Below, one piece after another: positions 13,591 through 24,850 of a stretch of 64,000 nucleotides of DNA (its first letter is position 1; each line of letters opens with the position of its first letter). A program made the position numbers and the translations under genes. This DNA comes from Cloeon dipterum. Taxonomy: Eukaryota; Arthropoda; Insecta; Ephemeroptera; Baetidae. The notes under the pieces are model-generated. The model searched no databases, had not been told where the DNA came from, and saw only the letters and a program-made list of their open reading frames with translations. The DNA is taken from assembly GCF_949628265.1 (NCBI RefSeq), contig NC_088790.1:15814545-15878544 (forward strand). The letters are read 5' to 3'.

Positions 13591-15189
13591 TTTTTGAAGC
13601 GGCTAAGTGATTTAAAAATTACAAAACTTAAAACATTTGTCATTTTTACAAGATTTAACTCTTATTTTAAGATGTAGATTGTTAATCGTTTTTATTTGGA
13701 AAGTAACACACGGGCATTTTACTGATGAAGAAGATTAAAATTTAAACCCGATTATTTCTCTCATAAATAAATTATTTAAAAAAAGAAGGGTTTTTTGTGC
13801 TGAAACACACACCTTTTCAAAAAGTCAAATGTCAAAATATCACCAGAAATTTAACAATAAATACGCTTTTTTTAAAGAGTCCATATATACTTAAAAATTC
13901 TACTGGTTGGCAGCTATTGGACAAACTTCAATTTTAATATGAACACAGCGAGATGATTTCAGGAGTTTTTTTTAATTTTTGGATAATGAAACCTTCATAA
14001 TCGCATTTTGAGTTTCTCTTTGAACTTTGAACGCGATGAGAATCCGTTCTGAAGATCCAGATTATACATTTTGCGTTATCTCTGTGCTCGAAATTTATGG
14101 TTTCTAGTCACATCATTTTTGGCAAAACCATCAGCTTCGAAATCCGGAATTTCTCTCCTTGGCACCGAGTGCAGCAAACCATGCAAATAGTAACTTTCTA
14201 AAACACGCCGAATGTCGCACCACACATATACCAAGTCAAGGTGTTTTCAGGAATATCACACATCGAAAGGCCACTAAGTGCCGTCATATCGAACACGTAT
14301 GATTGGCAACAGCAATTTTCCGGCGTCGTGAGAGTGAGCCAGCGGACACTCAGCCAGGCTACAAGAGCATATGGCGTGTGCGGGGAGCAGAAAAGTAACT
14401 GTGCTCGATAATTGCATCGCGCGCGTCCTATGAAAATGCTACACACTTTACAATTCCCAATTAAAAAATCGGTTGGCTGAAAAACTTGCGGCTCCGCGGA
14501 AACAGAGCGTGGCGAGAGCGAAAAAGAAATTCGAGATGAATTTATCAGTGCATTCAGTCAGCGCAGAAAAGGGAATTACACGTGAAAATAACACGCTGCT
14601 TAATTACCCGACGATAGTGCATTTCAACTTTTCTCCTCGCGCGCGTCGGCCGCAGGTGCGCTGGAAAATTTTCAATCAAGGCTGTAAGATGCTCGTCGCG
14701 CGTAGTGTCGTAAAATTATTAATTTATAAAGTTCGCGAAGGACACGGTGCGCAAAAAATGCAATCTCAATATTGACTGGCGCGCACTTAAAGGAGTCATA
14801 AAAGGTCTGCGATCAGGTGGCGGAAACACTTCGCCTTGGATTTTTAGACGATTTGGCGCAGAAAATTTGTCCTTGATCGCCGATATAGTGAGTTGAATTC
14901 GCCCTGATAACTCTCGCCACACTGTTTGCTTCTTTTTACAGATTATATAGCGCAAAAAGTTATGATATGATTCAGGGTAACTGACAATGCATGAAGAAGT
15001 CAATTATGTTTTTGCGAACTTGATATATATTTAAGGTCTCTAAATTGACTATCTATTAATATGTATGTAGCTCGTATCATGTTAGGAATATCAAATAAGC
15101 ATGGAATAATTGATTCTGACACATTTTCAAAATCGATTATTACAGCAAAACCAGTAAATCGATATTTATACAGGGATTATCCTAAATGA

Positions 15190-15325
15190 CATCAAGTTAA
15201 ACGATTTTCCCGCGGTACGCGACATGTGCCACGCTTTCTTTATTAATTTTCAGGGAAACTTCGCCCCCTGCCCATTTAAAATTTCCACAAGTTACGCCTG
15301 GTATGGTCGCTGTTCACAGAAAATT
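15190..15325 (+). repeat. Diverged dispersed repeat, family A copy 2
   Basis: Second copy of the family at 13,466-13,590, in the same orientation about 1.7 kb away. Co-linear conserved words with small indels argue for common descent rather than low complexity. It could be an old interspersed element or a local duplication. Confidence 0.55.
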
Positions 15326-16330
15326 TGGTGGATGAGTTCTTCCAGAGTAACTGTGCGATGTATAATATTGAAAATTAACTTAAAAATGTAATTTCTTCAA
15401 GGTTCTAGTGGAAATTGATCATTTTCCATTCAAAGTGGACAAACATGCAACCGATGCGAAATAAATACAAATTGAACGCATAGAAAGCCATTATTCTCCT
15501 CTAAGTTGATAAATAATCCAATTATATTGCTGACACTGGTTTTTAAGCGAAAATTTATTGTTTTTGCATATCTCAGGCCAGAAAATGCACCGATTCTCTT
15601 GCATATTATAAAAAGTTTCAATAAATGTAAAAATATTAAGTCGTAGTCTAACTCTTAGACAAGCACAGATAAACATACTTCCAATCATTTGTATTGCGCA
15701 AAGGAAGCGCTCAAATAAGGAAAACTAAATGCTTATTATCGTGCATTCCTTAAACAAACTACGCCAGGTATTTATTGCTCAAGTATCCGCTTGCAAAATT
15801 ATTTGGTTCCAATCACTCATTTGACCCAGATGTAAACAAATTCCAAAACAAGCGTAAAAGCCATAAATGCCGATTTCCTATACACAGTTTAGAAGAATTA
15901 TAATAAGCATAAGCCGTTGTGCGACTGTTGAAGTATTACAAACCATTTTATTGCCCTGCGACTGCGACCGGTGAGAGGTGAACGTGTGCCCGTAAATATA
16001 TTCCAGCGAGTCAAAGGTCTTAATTTTATCTCTCTCGTGAAAGCACCGAGAGATCCTTTCTTGCGATTCGTTCAGGACGCGCAGGGTCGTGCATTTAATT
16101 AGTCCGCTTGCTGGCGCATTACTTTGACGGCCTTTTCAATAATAACACTAAATTTCGACCGACCGCATCCTTGAAGGTGTTATTGTTTCCGGTAATGATA
16201 CAAGCGATAATTATCGGTAATTACGCGTGCTGTGCGAATAATTGGACGGCAAAATCGCAGATTAGGCGTGTCGCTCGCGGATTATTTCGCTCTTCCTTGC
16301 CCGCTTCGATTTAATGTCTTGTAAATATGG

Positions 16331-19300
16331 GTGTGTTGCACAATCCAACGCTCCAGTTTCGGCTGGTGAGAAATGATTGTCTCGTGTGTAGCAGTGAATA
16401 AAAAATCTCAGCTCTAATATATTTGCAAGACACATTTTATTTAATACAAAATATATAGAAGTAGGAATTGATCGAAATCTGTATTATTTTGTTTGCCATA
16501 AGGCGCAGGGAAATTAAATCATTCTAAATATTAGTTTTAACAATTCACTCTATAATATGCAATAACCAAAAAGCTTGATGCAATCGAAATTAAAATTTGA
16601 CCATTTTTTTCCAAAATTTCCAGCGCTTTGCCACTTTGTCTTGGAAGATTTCGATTCCTCTTGCTGAGATTTATCCAACGGTGTTAATGACACTTTTTGG
16701 GGGAAACTCCGCGTTGTGAAATAAAATAAATTTCAAGTAGGGAGACAGTCCTCACCATTTAAAAAGCATGCTAACTTTCTAGTCACTTTTCTCAAAATTT
16801 ACAGTGCTTATCTAGGTTAATATTCGATTTAACTGAATTTTCAACTATTAATTTATGCATATTGGCAACAAGATTTTCCCGAGGTTTTGCAGTATAAATT
16901 ATCTTTAAGAAGGCTCAACAGTTCAGGTTTCCAATGAAATGTTTGTTTCCAAAACAAGCAAACAACTGTGAAACTGTCTATATAAAACTCCAATTCCAAC
17001 AAAGCACGGTTTTGCGGCTGGCAACGGCTTTTGAGAAAGCAGGGAGTCAAACCGCAGCGGGATGCGTGGGTCACGATGAATGAAGACTCTTGTGCACGCC
17101 CTTTTGAGTTTTCCAACACGTGACATTTTCCTCCCATCCGGCGCAAAGGCTGCTTTCTTTCTTTCTTCATTACGATCAAAAAGAGAGGTCACCGAGAGGC
17201 GCAGTGTGTCGCGCACGCACGCAACCAAAAGTCTCCAAAGCGGCTCGGGCGGTGATGGAAGCCGAGCCCGTAAAAAAGAGGCACCGCACTCCGCACACTC
17301 TACACATTCTGGCGTACTTGAGCACGAGCTCCGTTCGTACAATTACATCAGAGCGAGCGGAACCAGGTCTAATGTAGTTTGCGCCGATTGGTATCGCGAG
17401 CGGCGGAGATGGGTGTGCATTAATCCTCAGATCGATTTCTGATTCGCGTGCGCGTCTTTCGCTCTCTCGCTCTTCGGCAAGGACAAAAGAGGAACACGCC
17501 TGGCTCTCAGAAAAGCCAAATTAGCGATAATTGTTTTTATTGCGATACGCGTGCGTTTGTATGTACAAATGATGCAATTCGAGCGGCTTGTATTTGCGGC
17601 GCGCGCATTCATCCTGCAATTAGGCAAATCGTCGAGTGGAACGCGCGTTTCGGTGATCGTTTTCTAGCTGAAACAATTACGTATGTGCGCAGAGACTTTC
17701 TCAAGGGCAGTTTTGATTCTTCTACATTTTTTTAGGAGACACTAAATCGCAAAATTCAAAAGTCAATACGGTAAAAATTTCAAGTTTCTAAAAATGGAAT
17801 GAGCAGGAAATTTTTGGGTGATGGTATTTGAAAAAGATGACAATCGTCATATCTTACGGCACACGCCTTTATAATCTCTTACATTTTAATCACGATCGAT
17901 GCATCATGAAATTGAATTTGTTAGGGAGGAAAACCTTCAGTGACGTCATAGCTGTTTTCGTTTACATGTTAAACCTTGTGGTATTTTCCAAAATAAAATT
18001 AAGAACAACAAGTTGAGAGCCAGGAGATCAAATATACTTTCAGATTCTTAATTGCAAGGAGCAGACAATTCGAGCTATAATAATGACGTCAGCGATGACG
18101 CTTCAAGGTTCTGCCAATTGTCATTTTATTCCTCTCTAATCAGAATCGTGAGATACGATTCACTCCGTTCCGCAGCTAGCACTATTTCTGGATTTTCCTT
18201 GACTCAAGGAGTGATTTTTCACAGTTCCCGTCCTTTACGCAAGCAAATATCAATTAATCAATGGCGGTTATATGGCGTCGGGATTAAAGATCAAAGTTCT
18301 CTTTTCACCTTGGAAACTAGATCATTGGGATTATGTTTCCAAATGCACTGTTCATTTTTTTAATCAAAGGAATTCTAGCCACACAAAATTCCAAGTAAGC
18401 TATTAACTAAAAAGCCACTTCCCGCTGAGAAGACCAAAAACGTGATTTAGAAATCGGTAAAATTCCATCACTTGCTTCTCTTTGAACGATGCATAGTTAA
18501 GTAAGCGTTTCCAATGACCAGTGATTCAACATTTCCTGCAGTTGAATTTTGTTTCACTGATAGAAAGGACCTGAGCGGATTTCAGAGCGAGCGAGATAAT
18601 TTTTCTCTTTATAAAAATTCCTCTCTCGGCCATATTTCTACAGTCATCTTACGTAGAGCAAATCGATTTGTAATTTTTTATTATTTATTTTTTGTTGTTT
18701 TAAAGGTTCGTTTTGTTTGGCTCTTCCCCCAAAAGGTGCTCTATACGTAATTGATTGATAAAATCTTCTATGTTTTGGTTTTACCTTTCGACTTGCCGGG
18801 GGGCTGACAGTTTATCCAAGTGTGGCTCAACAATTTCAACACATTTTGACAAAGCAGCGAGTCCCTTTCAGCCACATTTGCGGTCGCTGCATTGGGGACC
18901 GTTGCCACGGCTATAGTGTTTCCACTCTCAGGTCGGCGCGCATGCATTTTATTTTCAATCAAGTAGCGCGAGGCCCCGGAGCCGATTTCACTGGAAACAA
19001 GTCGAGCGGCGACAGACTTCATTTACATCGAGAAACATCTTCCGATCGGTTGCGCCGACGACACACGCAATTGTATCACAAGAGCAGTACGTGCGTCGAG
19101 TTGGGTGTTTTGCCTGATGCCCAGGTAGAGGGGAATGAAACCGGACACGCGTTTTGTTTATTTGTCTTTGAGAAATTGTCTCTCCTCTGAGTGACCGCCA
19201 TCGCAGGGGGTTTGTCACTGCGATTGAGGAGGATATTGCGCGCTACGGCGTGTCACGTTGGACGTATTTGTGCATAATGATAAGTGTAGGCTTAGAGGTG

Positions 19301-21975
19301 CTGACGCCTTGTGCAACACATAGCTCAAGTGAAAATAAACAATCGCCATATTATATTTCGATTTTGCACTGCTAGGAGTTCTCGACTCGACGGGTTTTGT
19401 ATTTTGCCTTAAGTGTGGTGAGCATTTTAAAACTGTCCCGTCGTAATTCTTAAACGGATTTGCCCGAGTCTGATTTGTTACAAAATATCGAGCTTTGTTG
19501 ATGGCAAAATCAGGAGTAATAATACCAACAAAAATACAAAGAGTCACAACTCAGTTTTGAGTTGAAAATCGGTACCTTTGAATTTTTATGACAGTCGAAA
19601 GCTGCACTTTCATCCAATTCTATATAAAATCAATTGTCCGCCGCAGTTTTTTTTAACAATTCTGTCCAAGCATGCGAGTCAAGTCCCTATTTTAATAAAA
19701 TAAACCTCCAACTTTCCAGGAGGCAGTGCGGCACCTTGACTTTATTCAATCGGAGAAGAGCTGAGGTTCGCTTTCAATGTTGACAACAAACGAACCATAC
19801 TCTGCTCTCAAGTCCTCTTTGTTTTGGCTTTTGTTGTTGGGCCGGCCGTCCGAGCAGCAGCACAGGCGAGTAAAACCAACAAAAGCTGTATACTTTTTCA
19901 AGGCTAGCCTTATTAAATTGATAATAATAGCGCGCAGGCGAGCTAGCTAGCGAAGGGCCATTCTTTCGCGTTCCCACAAATTATTCCGCGCGCGGCATGG
20001 TAATTACAGCAGTCGGCACCAAATTGCACTCTCGACGTTCTATGGAGAGGTAGAGCCGCAGAGCAGGAGACCATGGCGTACACACAAGCTCGCTCATTTA
20101 GGGCACATGGCATGTTTCAATTTGGCCGACCGAGGGAATATACTCGGTGCACTTCGGATATTTAAAAAAAAAAATAGTGTTCCGATCTATTTTTCAAATT
20201 AATTTTCAGTAATATAATTTCCTTATTTTGTGTCAGGGTGTGTTTTTTATATTCAAATTTAGGGGTTTCAATCTGCAGGGCACCCATTTTTCTGCATTTT
20301 CACCATAAGAATTTCAATATTTATCATCCAAAATAATTTCCAACCTTGAAATCTCTGGGTACAAAAATTTTTAAAATTTATTACAAAAATTTACACTTTA
20401 AATATTCTTGAAGGGCAAATGCAAATGCACACTAAAACTCGGTATCTAGGGTTCCTAGTTCCGATCATTGACATAAAAATTGAATTTAGAGTGCCGAAAA
20501 CCTCAGAAATGACACGAAATTCGACGATTTAGGAAATTTTTTCGCGTTTTGATCCCTCAGTGCCAAGTCAGGTTTGTTCCCTGAAGGTTCGAATTGACTT
20601 CAAGTGTTCCAATTTAATGTGTTTAAGTAAATAGAACACGAAAAATTGACATAATCAACGTTATAAACATTTTCAATTGAAGGGAATTTCACAAGCTTCA
20701 TTTTATTCTTGAACCTTAAAAAATCGAGGGAAAAATCGAAATCTCTACAAAATGTCGCAAAATGTGACCTTGACCTTTAACATGCGACTCTTTGATAAGT
20801 TGAAGACTTGTTCAGAATCTAAATTTAGGTTGGATACTTGGATAGCGAGAGTTTCATAATGATATTTCAACTCAACCGAGAGCTATACAGACCATCTTTC
20901 GTTGTAAGTCTATCGTTATCAGGAGTTTTTGAGAACGCCCCCTTTTACGGGCTTCAAATTCGGAATTAACTCATTTATTTTCAAGTGCAATAGTCATCAA
21001 AATTTTAACGGCATAAAATTACGTACCTTCAGATTCGCCTGGAACGACTGCTCTGTGCATGAAGATATAAGTTTTCTAATCCCTGAAAATCTGCTTTGGT
21101 CCCGACTTATAAAATAATCACTTTTACAAACGGAGGCAATTAGTAGGCGACCTTTGAAACAACTTTCCTGAAAAGCCCACCCATCCACTACAACAATGGG
21201 CTCAGGCTAATTAATCGTAAGTACACGTAATTGTTCAAAGCAGCGCGTGGAATTAGTTTACGCCGACGCAACAACGCAACAACGTGCACTTTGCCTAATC
21301 CCAGAGTCGCACACTTGCTCTCCACGAACGTTAAGTGCCCATTAAAATGCGATTTCGCATCCGCTTTCCCACATACAAAATCGCGCGCGGCGCGTCCTTC
21401 AATGCTGTGTGCTGCAATCGGGCGCGCGCGAATTAAAAATAACAATTAAACACGCAAACATGCGCGGCTGGATGCTGACCACATCGATCAACTCTCAAGC
21501 GGCTCAAGTGGTGCAAATCGTTTGATAACAATGAACTGTAAAACTCGCTCGGCCGCTTTTGTTTTTTATCAGAAAGAAAAAGGATAGAAAATGGAAACTT
21601 TCCCTTTTTCACCCCAGCCGCGATGCATTTTCTTCCTCATATTCGGAATGGTAATGGCAAGAGCAGCCAGCAATTTCCGTTCGACGGTAGAATAGATAGT
21701 TAGCAGGTTCGTTAGCCCGGCTGTGGATGATGCTCCAGTTTTGAGGGCTTTTCATGCGCCAGCAGCCATTTCGAGTCATTTCCTCAAATCGGCCGAGCAT
21801 CACGAAGCTCAAAAGCAGCAGAGGAGAGATGCTTTTTATTACCAAAAGCACTCGTTTCGCAGCTTTCTGCACTTTGAATTGGAAGGGAGAGTAGAGCAGC
21901 GTTTCAGATCGTTATCGGAGTGATTAGAAAATGAGAAAATAAAGAAAACTGCAAATGAATATTTTGTATGCATCT
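16331..21975. other. Non-coding DNA, no gene seen
   Basis: Higher-GC blocks sit at about 16,990-17,740, 18,780-19,560, 19,700-20,160 and 21,180-21,930. Frames of 85-140 codons near 16,923-17,442 overlap on both strands without domain signatures and are read as chance. The AT-rich stretch 20,160-21,120 looks like old repetitive DNA but could not be assigned. Confidence 0.4.
16597..16810 (+). repeat. Diverged dispersed repeat, family B copy 1
   Basis: Shares ordered words with 22,630-22,800: TTTCGATTCCTCTTG versus TTTCGATTCTTCTTG, GAAATAAA, TTTCAA followed by GGAGACAGT, GCATGC.AACTTT, and TTTTCTCA.AA.TTTA. Same orientation, diverged, about 6 kb apart. Origin unknown. Confidence 0.55.
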
Positions 21976-21983
21976 CAGCTGTT

Positions 21984-22333
21984 CAGTGTTCGGAAAAAGC
22001 CGGCATTTTTAAAACAATTTCGACCAAGCCGGTTATAACCGGTTTTTAGCCGGCTGAATTGGCTAAAATTGGCTGAAATTAGGTTTCCTTGAGCTGAAGT
22101 TTGTAAAGTAAGAAGAAAATGGTTTCACCTGAAAAATCATGATTTTGAATCTTTTTATTCAAAAATATTTCATGAAAAATTTTTCTATTCCCGTAATTAT
22201 TAATTGAGCTCGTTTTATGCCTAAAAATTAAACCAATTTAAAAAATGCCAATTTTAGCCTGGCAAAAATTGCTCGGTTTCATCCGGTTTTAACCGCCCCG
22301 GCAAAAACCGGCTGGTCAAAATTGCGAACACTG
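21984..22333. mobile_element. Non-autonomous hAT-type element (MITE)
   Basis: A 350-bp element starts with CAGTGTTCG and ends with CGAACACTG, exact inverted termini of 9 bp. It is flanked by a perfect 8-bp direct repeat, CAGCTGTT, at 21,976-21,983 and 22,334-22,341. An 8-bp target duplication plus CAGTGTTCG-type ends is the hallmark of the hAT superfamily. Subterminal regions are rich in CCGG/GCCGGC/AACCGG words on both sides, partly complementary. It has no transposase frame, so it must have been mobilised in trans. The intact duplication suggests a fairly recent insertion. Confidence 0.88.
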
Positions 22334-22341
22334 CAGCTGTT

Positions 22342-24435
22342 CATTAATCTATAATTATGCCATGAATTTCAGCGTTCACAGGAACTGACTTTGACGGAAT
22401 AGTTGCGACTATTTCTTTTTCTAACAATTGTTGGAAATTAAATAGTAGCTATTTACAAATCAGTCTCTGCTAGTAAATTGCGCAGGTACATACTGGTAAA
22501 ATTAAAAATTGATACTTCAACTAGGAGATGATCACATTGTTAGTTTGAGTAATTATCTCAACGTTAAGCAATATATGTAGTTAAATTTGGACCGAGTAAC
22601 ATTAAAATTTCGGATTTTGCCGAATCTCTAGAAAATTTTACCAATATTTTTTCGACTGATTTCGATTCTTCTTGTCAGTGTGAGAATTATGAGGTAATTT
22701 TCCTATTTGGCGAAATAAATCCTGATTTTCAATTTGGAGACAGTGCTAGCCGCTTGATTAGCATGCAAACTTTAATACCGATTTTCTCACAAATTTATAA
22801 GGCATCCTGGGAACATTGTAGCTTTTTCCTCATTTATAGATCATTTATTTTAAGTGCAAGTAATAAGGATTTCAGAATTTTTCAGTACATATCCACTATA
22901 AGTCATTAGTTCCTTCAGAAATGCTAATTCACTGAATCGCTAATTAGTAATTTGCATTCATTCCGCAGACCGAGCGGCAGTTCAGGATGCTCGAATCGAT
23001 CCGCCTGAAAATTACATAATTTTTTCTCTCCTCTGCCTCGCTGTCTGATGACGAAAAGCTTTTATTATTTATCGTCTGGTAGGCCGCTGCTTTGATTAAC
23101 ACACGCGATCGATGCACAAAAGGAAAACAAAATCTCGAACGATTAGTCATTTTATACAATCCAAGGCCCGCAGCCTGCATAGGATTTTGCTCCTCTGCGT
23201 CGACGGATTGACGGATTCTCGTCAGCAGATTTGATGCAAAAGCACCTGCACGTTTCCTGCCGCTTCCTGGTTGGAAAGCAATTTGCGCCACTTGGCTGAC
23301 GACAACTGTGAAGGAACAATAGCATGACACGGAGTTGCACCAAAGGCGGAGCCGATTCAAATTGCTCTGTGTGTGTATTGTAATTTGTCGGACGAACAAA
23401 ACTGATGCACACACTCCAGCATTATGTGTGAGGGAAAATACGGTGTGCACTCTATCATGTTTCCTTTCAAACCAAGGGCACGCGTCCCTCTCGGCCTCTC
23501 TTATTGATTTGCTCCCAACCGCATAATGCATGTCGTTTATGACACTTTTTCCTCGAATTGACAGAAAACTTGGCGGCCAAACCATTTAGCCTCTATTTTT
23601 TATCGATTAAAAATTATTTCTGGTCATGCCCAATTTTTCTTTTCTAAGAAAATTGAAGAATTTAAAACCATGTCACGTGAACAAAGGTGAAGGCAATTAT
23701 TGTTAATTATTTGCGAGGGGACACTAGTTCGTGTTAGATTTAAAAAATATAATTTATCGTCAAAAATTATGTAATAACCTTAACAATTTTCAAATTTGGT
23801 TGACGACAGTTTTTTTTTCATTAAATTATTACAGAAATAAATTCAAGTTAGGGGATGTATCTACTTTATTTTAATTTTTATGCTCTTCGATACCTTTTTA
23901 ATTAATCTCGTGCAATTTAAATGAGAAGAAATTTTCAAAATTGCAATCGATATAAATACAGAACTTACAGAAGAGAATGGATGAGCAAAATTTATAACAA
24001 TATTTTTATTATTTGTCCCGTGAAATTTTGAGTAAATTATTGACGGCCTCAGGGTCGCAGAATAGTTAAACAAAACTGTTTTATTCAACATTATTTTCAT
24101 CCCGTGTCGCACCACTTGTTACTGCGCTTGCAAAGCTCGCATTAATTAAAAATTTCTCCTGCGGGCAATCACAAATAATTAATTGCAAATGGGCTCCTGA
24201 TGGTTAATCCACTTCATTAAAAAATAATAAATCCAGCATGCACTCTTAAGTGTGAACAAATTTTAATTAATTGAAAAAAGTGCAAGCTGAAATTAACCTG
24301 GATTCACCTCAGCGCGAAATATTAACCTCGATCCGCCACTCACACTGGTGCTCATCGGTGTCACCGCGAAAAGGTGGCGAATCGCGCCTCATGTCATGCA
24401 GAATAGGAAAATAAAAATAAAACTTTTGTACTTAC
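22342..24435. other. Non-coding DNA, possible intron of the minus-strand gene at 24.4 kb
   Basis: It contains family B copy 2 and a higher-GC block at 22,920-23,580. That block has an unusually long minus-strand open frame (213 codons, 22,944-23,585) without recognised domains or splice support. The stretch from 24,435 leftward begins with a consensus donor and is read as intron. Confidence 0.4.
22630..22800 (+). repeat. Diverged dispersed repeat, family B copy 2
   Basis: Second copy of the family seen at 16,597-16,810. The longest common blocks are the GGAGACAGT, GCATGC and TTTTCTCA words in the same order and with similar spacing. Confidence 0.55.
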
Positions 24436-24483
24436 GAAAAATAAAAAGGGGGCGCAGGGCACGTAGTATCCTCGGTTGCTCAT
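24436..24483 (-). CDS. Putative first coding exon of an unrecognised gene (partial)
   Basis: On the minus strand an ATG at 24,483 opens 16 codons (MSNRGYYVPCAPFLFF) that end exactly at a consensus donor, GTAAGT. The exon is preceded by a long GC- and CpG-rich leader, as expected for a promoter-proximal first exon. The phase is 0 at the junction. The short peptide ends in hydrophobic residues and could begin a signal peptide or membrane anchor, but it is too short to identify. No downstream exon was found between 1 and 24,435, so the gene would have a first intron of at least 24 kb and continue beyond the window. A non-coding 5' exon or an unrelated ATG is the alternative. Confidence 0.45.
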
Positions 24484-24850
24484 AGTAGCTGGTGCCGGGG
24501 AGGGCGGAAAATGAGTGCCCGAGGGCGGTCACAGCACAGTTGGCGCACCGGCCGATCGGAACACATCACAGAACGCGCGGCGGGAACGAGGCGAACAATG
24601 CGGATTCACAGAACGAGCAGCGGACACGGCTGCCTAGCCGAGTGACTCATGTCCGACGAGACACGAGTGCTTCTTTCGCCCGATCGACTCTCTGACTGAC
24701 TGGCACTGGCAAGCCGTGAGTCAGCCTGCTGCTGCGGCGGCGGCCTTGCTCGGCTCGTTCACTCGCTTGCTGTTGGTCGGATCGGTTCTCCAGCAGCGAA
24801 CTCCGGCTGCGGCCGCTTAGTGGTGCTCCAGTCGGGCCTGATGTGAGTCA
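24484..24850 (-). promoter_or_regulatory. GC-rich leader and promoter region of the 24.4-kb exon
   Basis: This is the most CpG-rich stretch in the left half of the window. On the minus strand it contains GCCAGTCAGTCAGAG near 24,690-24,705, which includes TCAGT, the arthropod initiator core. No TATA box is evident at the expected distance. I infer a TATA-less initiator promoter and 5' leader feeding the exon at 24,436-24,483. Confidence 0.4.

Larger units (their letters stand above)
9781..16330. other. Non-coding DNA with alternating AT-rich and higher-GC segments
   Basis: Higher-GC segments lie near 10,390-10,920, 11,500-12,110, 12,590-13,110, 14,100-14,990 and 15,940-16,330, separated by AT-rich DNA. 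No splice-bounded exon with recognisable protein similarity was found. One diverged dispersed repeat pair lies here and is listed separately. Confidence 0.4.

Noticed and set aside
16923..17442. 139-codon minus and 120-codon plus overlapping frames
   Set aside because: They overlap on opposite strands in a higher-GC block, with no splice support or recognisable motifs.
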